Shown: positions 43,101 to 64,000 of the stretch, piece after piece | Layout of the letters: each line of letters begins with the position of its first letter | Numbering within the stretch: the first letter of the stretch is position 1 | Notes under the pieces: model-generated | What the model saw: only the letters and a program-made list of their open reading frames with translations | The model's database searches: none | Told to the model about the DNA's origin: nothing | Program-made: the position numbers and the translations under genes | DNA from: Chondrilla cf. caribensis | Lineage: Eukaryota; Porifera; Demospongiae; Chondrillida; Chondrillidae | Assembly (NCBI GenBank): GCA_964020155.1 | Contig: OZ026563.1 | Span: 3,366,440-3,430,439 of the forward strand | DNA length: 64,000 bases | Direction of reading: 5' to 3'

Positions 43101-44464
43101 CTGCCACTCATGATTTTGAGACGCTATGTACTAGTCTCTCGTGTCCATTGTGTGTGCTGTGGCTCTTTGTAAACCGTTGTTACATACTGATACTCTGACT
43201 TCGTTTTTTTGTACGTACATGCTTTTGATATTTTTTATCAATTTATAATTTTATTGTGTGTACATAATTATCAAGGTATTGGTTCTTGTAATAGTTCAAT
43301 TATCAATTTATTATATACTGTATTGTGGTATTGTTTTGTGTTATTAGATACTATGTGTTTTAATAAACATTAATGTAAAGTTTGAGTATGAGGTGCTATC
43401 TAAACTACATTTGAATTTGTTTTTGCAATATTCATTTCATTGTTTGATGATTCCATACATTGTTTTATATGCAATTATTAATATTCAATGTACATATACA
43501 CAATATATATATATATATGTATATACATGTGGAGAGATCAATATAATGCAATGTATGGAGTATAATACATTGTATTATGTTAAGTAATAATAAATATATT
43601 CTATGTGCACTAGATAGTGTACATAAGGTGCAAGCCAAGAGGAATGGTTGTGAAATGGCTGCTCATAGGCTATGGAAATTTATGACGAAAATCATATTTT
43701 CAACTTTGTGTGATAATTTTGACCATACAGTAATATTGTTCTACATGTCCTTCTGGATACTTAGGTTCGGTGTGTCCACCACATACTTGCATACACTACA
43801 GTTTGTAAACGATTGGGTATACTACGTAGTATAATGATATAATATTATTCTGATGTACAGCAATATGCACATGTCTCTGCATGGAGCACAACTAAGGCCA
43901 AACTATCTTATAATTAGTAATGATTCATTGACCCCTCTCCCCTTTGGGTGCCAATTTTGCAACGTACGTGACAATTGTTTGATCTGTTTGATTTCTTTTG
44001 GCTAGCACCGAACTATTATTATATGGCGTACTACAAGATTATGTCCCAACATCTTCGATAACACTTCCAGAATGATTATAAATGAAGTTCTGGGCATGCA
44101 TATGTGTACATATGACATCATTTATCAAAGTGTAATTTTTCACTTAAACCAACGGTATTATTATGGTAGATAGGCATGTTACATATTAGATAATTATCAT
44201 AAAAGATTTTGAAATATCTATATTGTAATTTATGCACGTATAATATTATGCCTATTATATTATACAAAATTCATGCAAATGTATGCAGTATATTATGTGA
44301 AAAACTAATTAAGACATATGCTATACTTATCAAAGCATGTATTTAGGGAGTTATTGTATTATGTGTACAGTATATAAATACAGTATGTAATAATGTAGGT
44401 ATAATACAGTGTACTAAACATTGATGATTCAATCATAATAATAATACCGTCAAATTATGATACA
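43101..44464. other. Convergent intergenic region
   Basis: Between the 3' ends of RNF26-like 2 and the p67phox-like gene. AT-rich after the polyadenylation signal. Short open frames (43577-43834) show no recognisable protein. A GGGTGCCAA fragment at 43937 resembles the repeat at 4021-4211. Confidence 0.5.
43362..43367 (+). terminator. Polyadenylation signal of RNF26-like 2
   Basis: AATAAA 262 nt after the stop codon of copy 2. Confidence 0.6.
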
Positions 44465-47464
44465 TTAATAAATATTCTTCACATAGGACTTGGGGAATAT
44501 CCCGCTCTGACCGCCCATACTGCCAACATACCATTCAGGATCCACTGAACATGCAACAATGAAACAGAGACACTGGAATGCCAGTAACACAAATTGTGAT
44601 TGCATGTATGTATGTACTGTATGTAGGAGTGTGTATGAGTGCATGTGAGTATACAAAATAATGTGTATCTGTGCATACATAGAAGTAGACATGCATGTAT
44701 GTATGCATACTTACATCACCTATGTTTGTATGCCATCCACCTAATTACTAGGAAACAACAGTACCACCCCCCCCCCCCCACTGCTTCCTAGTGGAGCTTG
44801 TGAGAACAGTGCCTAGCAACTTTGCAAACAACATTTGTACTTGCTAGGTCGGGACCTTACAATGAGGTGTTTGTTACGAAGACACAAGTGATAGATTGTC
44901 TAATTCTGACCGATATAATGCTCGCAATTCCTCTTACAATTATTTGATTAGTGCAATCCATTGGATAATTAGTTTTTAACAAGAGGGATTTTGTATGTAC
45001 GCACATAAACGTGATAGGTAAGGGTTCCTTGCTGTGTGAGGTGCAGTGATTAACAAATTAATGAGTGAAATTACAGAAAAAATTCAAATAGAAATCAGGA
45101 TGTTTTGATCTGTGGATCTTTATACATCTGAACAAGATCCACAGATCAAAACATGGATCTTCTCTTCTCATTAATCCATTAATCAGCACATAAACATGTG
45201 AGTACATTATATGATAGTAAATGTGTACGTACGTAGATGTACACACATACATACATGTATGTGAGTACATCATATGTGAGCACATACGTACGTATGTACA
45301 TATTCGAGTACATTCATACTGTATATACAATACATATATGAAATAGGTGTAAGGAATTAACAATAATACATCACCGGTCCACACAATACACATGCAGACG
45401 CAGGACAGAACACTTACATTCTTTCACAATGCGAATCCTGTCTCCTTTCTTGAAGGGAAGGTCCCCACTCTGCTGGGCGTCGTGATCATAAATGGCCTCC
45501 ACTTCCCCACCCTCGGGACTATCCGTAGATTCCTGAACGAAACACAAACTATTCACTTTAAATAACTCTACAACACCAGCATTTAATCACACCATTTATG
45601 TCAGAGGAATGGAAATACTCCATTTCATACAGGATGGAGTTGACTCTTAGGGGTTTCACAAATCAATTCAATCATCTTCCCAAAACTCAGCTTTATAGAA
45701 TTACTGCTAATGTAATGACTTTTACCATACAATAGACAATAGGGTAGTGAAGAAACCTTAGAGCCTTTGCAGTGACCCAAGAGAGTGAATGCCTATTGTG
45801 AACCAGCCAGGACATTATTATGTAATGGGATACACAGAGACAACATCATGTCAATAATACCGTACAACTTGGTTAGTAAGGACCAGGGTTAGTACACTCT
45901 CCTGGTTAGTACACAATTTTTTTCATTAGTATACAATCCTGTTTACTACACACTCCTGGTTACTACATACTCCTGGTTAGTACATACTCCTGTTTACTAC
46001 ACACTCCTGGTTATTACATACTCCTGGTTACTACATACTCCTGGTTAGTACATACTCCTGTTTACTACACACTCCTGGTTACTACATACTCCTGGTTACT
46101 ACATACTCCTGTTTACTACACACTCCTGGTTATTACATACTCCTGGTTACTACATACTCCTGGTTAGTACATACTCCTGGTTACTACACACTCCTGGTTA
46201 CTACATACTCCTGGTTAGTACATTAGAGATTAGTACACACACTCAAGAGTAGTACACACTCCCGGATGGAGCTGGTGGTGGTACTACATGTACGTACGTA
46301 CGTGTACATACCAACCACAAAGAGAGAGTAGTGGTGATACTATGTACCGTACATATACTGTTATATTTCGAGGCCAAACAGAGTATGACTGCGAAAAGAA
46401 GGCAAGCTACGTACGTAGCTACGTATGTACGTACATATGCACAGACCAGCATGATTCACTATGCATTGTGTACGTAAACTGGCGTTCAGTTTCACTTCGA
46501 AAAAGCTAAATTTGGTGATATGTAAGTAAGTTTGTGAAATTTTAAAATTTCATTGTGAAAATGAAACACTTACTTATGTCATGAGTACATTGTAACATTT
46601 ATGTACCAAAACATTATCTGTGTCCATGTGCACATACAGTATGTTCTACAAATATGTACATATTTGTGTACAGTGGAACCTCTCTATTACAAACCTCTGA
46701 ATTGCAGAAACCTCTCTAATAAGGACACCATTCTGTGTCCCAGTGTAGTACTGTAGTGTATTAAGTGACCTCTGAATTGAGTACACCTCTGTAATAAGGA
46801 CTAACATCAAGGTCCCAACATGTCCATAATAGAGAGGTTCCACTGTATACGTATACATACATGTGTATGTATGTACAGATGGAAGTACGTACACTAACAT
46901 TGAAGTACGTATGATGCAGTACATATGTCATACCTTGTCATATGCCCATATCGTAAGGCGGTCTCCATCCAGAGCAGATGAAATCGCTTTCTTTAGAGAC
47001 ATCTCGTTTGTTAGTTCAGACAATTCATCATTCACTTTATACCTGCAACATGATATAAGTACATGTGTATATACGTACGTACCTATGTATTACAGGGTAT
47101 TACAGGGTGCACTAGCACTTCATATGTATTAGGGTACCAACAAAACAATTTAGGGTGGTCAATTTCTTTCAAACCTGGATCAAAGATGTAATTTGGCAAG
47201 CTCTATTGAACTGTACATTTTGTTTTCAATTCTGTACTTTTGGGCTGAGAAATGACTCAAAACTGCTCTTTTGACTGTTTATTTGCAGAAATTGTAATGG
47301 TTCATTGGTGTGACGGTGTAATTTATCCTGTTGACTCAACAATGTGTCATTCCTACGTATATCCTTCTTCATTTTTAAATGTTTTAAAAAGTTGTTTACA
47401 AATATACATACGTATATAAGCACTGTATAATACTATATATCACTACACAGAGTACACACACACA

Positions 47465-47548
<84 letters not shown>

Positions 47549-47601
47549 ATCCATATGCTGCTTCCACTCCAACATACCCCGCAGGGAGGAGTGATACAGG
47601 C

Positions 47602-47644
<43 letters not shown>

Positions 47645-47918
47645 TGTAAAAGACCATATTCAATATTGAAAATTAATCACTCTTCATAATGGGAAATCAC
47701 TAAAATTCCTAATGTTGGATTATGTACCTGTACATACATTTCCAACTCACCACAGAGATATTGATTCAATAGGTCTCTCAAATTTTCGACATACAAGTTC
47801 TTCAAGATCTTTCAGAGTGATGTGTCTATCAACAACCAGTGCTCGTGTTGAGGTGTAGTGGACTTTGACAAATATCTCTTCATCCTTAGTAAGGTATTAA
47901 AACATATGCACGTACGTA

Positions 47919-47998
<80 letters not shown>

Positions 47999-50900
47999 GT
48001 ATATGTGTGGGTGCACGCGTTATATGTACATATGTGTGCTTGGTGTGCGCGTGCACGCGTGTGTTATACGTACGTACGTACGTAGGTATCAATCTATACA
48101 GAGGGACAGTTTATCTGCAAAAAGTTCTGGGGACAAATGAGGACATCCTCAAATAATTGACAAATTATACTCTCTGAAAATTTCAATACTTGGAATATAT
48201 ACGTACGTACATAAGTGGGATGGTAATAAGACCCCTAGGTAGAGGGATAAAGTAGTCAAATGGGGGACTGCATCTCCAAAGCAGGCACACCTGACACATC
48301 GTGTATGTCGTGTGGTCCCTATGCACGTAGATGTACACAGGTGCTAACCTCCTCAGGTGAAATAGACGGTGAAGAAGTTCCCACACTCCTGATAGAAGGA
48401 GGCTTCAAATTTGGTTTAGGAGGTAATGGTGAGGTGGGCTTGTTGTAACTGCTAGAAGATCCTATTCTTTCCTTAGGGGGAACAGGCAAGGGCCCCGAAG
48501 GCTTCTGGAGCACTCGCTTCTTATCATTCGTAGGAGTTGGTGATAATCTTCTGTTTGGTGAAGGGGAACGGGACCTTGGTAGATTCTGTGGTGATGACAA
48601 AATGAAGATACAATAAGCCTACGATCCCATTGGTACCGACTGTGATATTTCTTGAATCAAACAGATTTTCCCAACAACATTATACGTACACCATATTTAC
48701 ACACAAGATTGTATCTATGGGTGTAACAAGTCTTCTTAGGACACTCAACACCACTCATAGCCGTTATAGTATTAAGAAGACTAATGCACTCATATCAGGA
48801 TGGTTTACACATCCAACATCCAGTACCTGCGCTCCAATGAAGCCAGTGTAGTCATCATTGTCCGTTATGGATGCCACAACTTTGGATGTTCCTAAAAAGT
48901 TCTTCTTTTCCAAATTGTCGACCTTCGTTTGAGGCGGTTTGTAAAACATTGCACTGTTTGGAAGTTTGAAAGGCTTAAAGGACCCCCCAACCTACAGCAA
49001 CAGGGAATACCTGAACTAACAGCAATGGGACACCACAAGTTCAGTAAGGATTCACATATATAAATAGATATGTACTGACTACAGTGGAGTCCAGATAAGG
49101 TAAACTTTGTAACCTTAAATTTATAGACGAGTGGGTATGTTTTAGTGCTGTGACTTCCCAGCCAAATAAAGTTGGAGTAGTTTCCGTTTACACTTACTTG
49201 ATTACTTCTGGCAATTAACCAATCAGTTACTATGCACTGACAATCAATTAGAAAGTACAGCGGATTCCCAAGACTGGTATATTGGTGTTGTTTAAAATAT
49301 TGATCTCTGAGAGATGAACTTTTCTGAGAGGAGAGTGTATTTAAGTATTCTCAGATGCATGGCCTATTCAGACTCCACTGTATTTGAAAACTTGCTAAGC
49401 AAACAGTCCTATCAACTAACTCTTGCAGCTTCATAAGCTGTTTTCACAATTTGGTGTCTCTGTTCGCCAGTTTCACGGGATCCCTGATTGGCTTCATCGA
49501 GTTTCTCCAGTGCATCACTCTTGCGTCCAATTTGGACCAAGGCATATGACATGTTCAATAAGACCTGTATCATGACAACCACACAGGTAGCAGTATACAC
49601 ACACACACACACACACACACATACACACATACACATCACAAAGAACGTCAAAGATATCAATCCACTGTTTATACACATAATGTAAATGATACGTACATAT
49701 GTATGTACATACCTACATACGTACATGTACACATATACCCACATGTATACATACGTACTTACACATACACCTACACGTACGTATACATTGTACATATATT
49801 ACATACATGTACGTATCTTTGTTGGTATTGCTATACTACACACACACATACATAAGTAAAGGTGTCCTTTATCTGATTGAGTACACCAACACAGGTCCAA
49901 GTCATGCACAGATGGCATACACAATGCCTTAATGAACATTAGAATTGTACAAATGCTACCAGGGGTTACTGATTCAATGATGGCATATGAATGAACATAT
50001 GTATCAAATCTCATTCACACTCAGGATTCCTTCTCCTCTCACCTCCACTGAATACAGTTTGTAGATCAGTCCTAGTTGTTTGTAGTCGATAACCAGGTTC
50101 CCACGAAGCTGTTTAAATGCAGACTCAAAACTTTGAAGGGCTTCGTTGTATCTACATGGGTATGCAATAGCATGGAGTCCGTCATCCATTACTGAAGTGT
50201 GGAATGAGTTAGCGTCAAATTCATATGTATCTACCTATGCATCCATTCACAAGATTGCATGCCTACTACATTGCATTGGTGTTGGAGTAAGACAGAATGA
50301 GAGTACGTGAATCACAGAACAATGATACTACAGTATGTGCACGTTTGTGAGTATACGTACATATGAATATACACACATACACACTGATGTTGTAACGGTA
50401 AGACAATCAGCAATGTGGCTAGTTTGTGCACAGTAGCTGCACTTTGAAATATTATACACGTAGTGTACATATGTATAATCTATGTATGTTATACTATGTG
50501 TGTGTGCTTGCCTGCATGTGTGTGTGGGGGGGGTGTGTGCACATGGTTGAACATGTGTGCATGTGTGTGTGTGCGCGTGTTTTATGGCTATGCGAAAACT
50601 TACTTTTTCTGATGGAGATAGAAGCATCCTCGCTGATAAAACCCGACTGCCATGTAAGGATCCTTCTCTACAGCCTTGTCTAAATACTGAACAAATGGAA
50701 AAGAGTTATAAACGGAGTGGTATGAACAGATATATGACATACAGCTTGAAAACGTCGCAGACAAAAAGATGATCACAACACGGATACAAATCGAAGGGAA
50801 ACGCAAGTGCACCGAAACATACAGTTCACTCATATCGGCAGTGTAGTCAGTATGACAACGTGTATACGTTGTATTGACACACAATACGAAACACGACAGA

Positions 50901-51109
50901 GTACCAGGTTCCTATCATAAACTACCAGGACATACCGCGCCCACACGATACATCTTGCCCTGTTTCAACGCGCAAGAAGCAAGGTTGAAGTATATTCGAG
51001 CCGTTATGTCCGACATATCCAAGAAAATTTCCTCCGCTGCGGCATAATCTTCTTTGGAGGCAAGCGCGCAGCCTTCCCTCCACTTTTCAACGTCTTGCTT
51101 CGTAGTCAT
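44465..51109 (-). CDS. p67phox/NOXA1-like NADPH-oxidase activator
   Basis: Complete, 449 aa, ten exons with closing phases: 50936-51109, 50604-50686, 50043-50151, 49421-49564, 48827-48991, 48349-48585, 47751-47884, 46934-47042, 45418-45532, 44465-44544. Four N-terminal TPR helix pairs, the Rac-binding module in p67phox, include VGFYQRGCFYLHQK, NEALQSFESAFKQLRGNLVIDYKQLG and VLLNMSYALVQIGR. Next is the activation segment (LPNSAMFYKPP, then KKNFLGTSKVVASITDNDDY), then a Pro/Ser-rich linker with PLPVPPKE and PLPPKP. A PB1 domain (VKVHYTSTRALVV... LDGDRLTIWAYDK) and one C-terminal SH3 (VEAIYDHDAQQSGDLPFKKGD, EWYVGSMGGQSGIFP) follow. Human p67phox has an extra central SH3; NOXA1 does not, so the layout is NOXA1-like. 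In the activation segment the conserved Val of human IPVGRLF is not evident. Confidence 0.92.
45862..46265 (+). repeat. Minisatellite grown from a family B MITE end
   Basis: Starts TACAACTTGGTTAGTAAGGA, which is a family B terminus. About 18 to 20 units of roughly 18 bp (ACTCCTGGTTASTACATA, variants TTTACTACAC) follow. Intronic in the p67phox-like gene. Confidence 0.8.
46671..46845. mobile_element. Family A MITE, intact 175-bp copy
   Basis: Perfect 19-bp terminal inverted repeats (CAGTGGAACCTCTCTATTA) with TA target duplication at 46669-46670 and 46846-46847. Tc1/mariner/pogo-type termini, no coding capacity. Intronic in the p67phox-like gene. Confidence 0.88.
47456..47641 (+). repeat. Two (CA)n arrays
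   Basis: Arrays 47456-47547 and 47604-47641 separated by 56 bp of unique sequence, in the intron between p67phox-like exons 46934-47042 and 47751-47884. Confidence 0.95.
47924..47997 (+). repeat. (TG)n microsatellite
   Basis: About 37 TG units, reading (CA)n in the p67phox-like transcript, about 40 nt before the acceptor of the PB1 exon that starts at 47884. Confidence 0.95.
49082..49380. mobile_element. Family F MITE
   Basis: 299 bp with CAGTGGAGTC termini and TA on both sides (49080-49081, 49381-49382). Inverted similarity falls off after the first ten bases. Intronic in the p67phox-like gene. Confidence 0.7.
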
Positions 51110-51228
51110 TGTGTGTAGCTAACGATCGATCGATATTTACCGTCCAGAGGTTCATAGACTTTTATAAAGCGCCAGAGAACCGGAAGTGACACTGGGGATT
51201 TCCCCTTTGTTGTCTAGCAACCATAAAA
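51110..51228. promoter_or_regulatory. 119-bp divergent promoter (p67phox-like / MORN5)
   Basis: Start codons of the two divergent genes are 119 bp apart. Contains CGATCGATCGAT (51124-51135), a self-complementary run. TATA is absent. Confidence 0.55.
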
Positions 51229-53387
<2,159 letters not shown>

Positions 53388-53703
53388 AGCTGATATGAAA
53401 CATGATTTGTACATACACAGATGTGCTGTGCATATAAAATGTTATATTATATTAATATGAATTAATTAAAGTATGACAATGTACGTACATAATATAGCCT
53501 ACTACGCATGTATGTATATATAATACTATGATAATATCATGTATGTATTACAGTATATTTCTATTAAGTATTATGTAGAACTTATATAATTTATATACAT
53601 AGTATAATATGGAAAGATGCATAATATAATAATATTATTTATATATAAATACCAGCATTATACACATTGACAGAAATCAAAAATGTTATGTGATGTACAG
53701 TTA
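53388..53703. other. Convergent intergenic region
   Basis: 316 bp of very AT-rich sequence between MORN5 and NOM1 stop codons. ATTAAA near 53464 could serve MORN5. Nothing else seen. Confidence 0.5.
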
Positions 53704-63990
<10,287 letters not shown>

Positions 63991-64000
63991 CAGTCCACCG

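Overview
The window is nuclear DNA from an animal. Genes are split by many short GT-AG introns, and the gene set (laminin chain, NADPH-oxidase organiser, Death-domain proteins, RNF26-type RING proteins) is metazoan. The background is AT-rich and full of (CA/TG)n and TACG/TACA microsatellites, and it carries many small TA-flanked inverted-repeat transposons. The compact layout, the Death-domain proteins and a laminin chain carrying both laminin IV domain types suggest an early-branching animal, most likely a demosponge. That assignment is inference.

Layout, left to right. (1) 1-5659, minus: a DNAJA1-type Hsp40 whose C-terminus runs off the left edge. (2) 5660-5868: divergent promoter with TATA and heat-shock-element motifs. 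(3) 5869-13053, plus: two tandem paralogues, each with two Death-fold domains, a CAP-Gly domain and C-terminal KH domain(s). I know of no described family with this order. (4) 13568-16138, plus: a small four-exon gene of unknown function. (5) 17174-30357, minus: a complete 13-exon laminin beta/gamma-like gene (2072 aa) with an exact 237-bp tandem duplication in it. (6) 30612-35307, minus: complete eIF2-alpha. (7) 35504-40500, minus: FAM194/ERICH6-like gene. (8) 40568-43100, plus: two intronless RNF26-like membrane RING proteins in tandem, the first sharing a 67-bp divergent promoter with ERICH6-like. (9) 44465-51109, minus: complete p67phox/NOXA1-like gene. (10) 51229-53387, plus: complete MORN5, divergent from the p67phox-like gene. 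(11) 53704-63990, minus: NOM1, whose start lies 10 bp from the right edge.

Gene models were built by hand. Wherever I list exons, the splice phases close without a break, which is strong evidence for those models; the unresolved junctions are stated. There is no operon logic as in bacteria. Three gene pairs share short divergent promoters, and several neighbours bear on stress and innate signalling (Hsp40, Death-domain/CAP-Gly/KH, eIF2-alpha, RNF26-like, NOX organiser). Functional linkage between them is not shown by the sequence.
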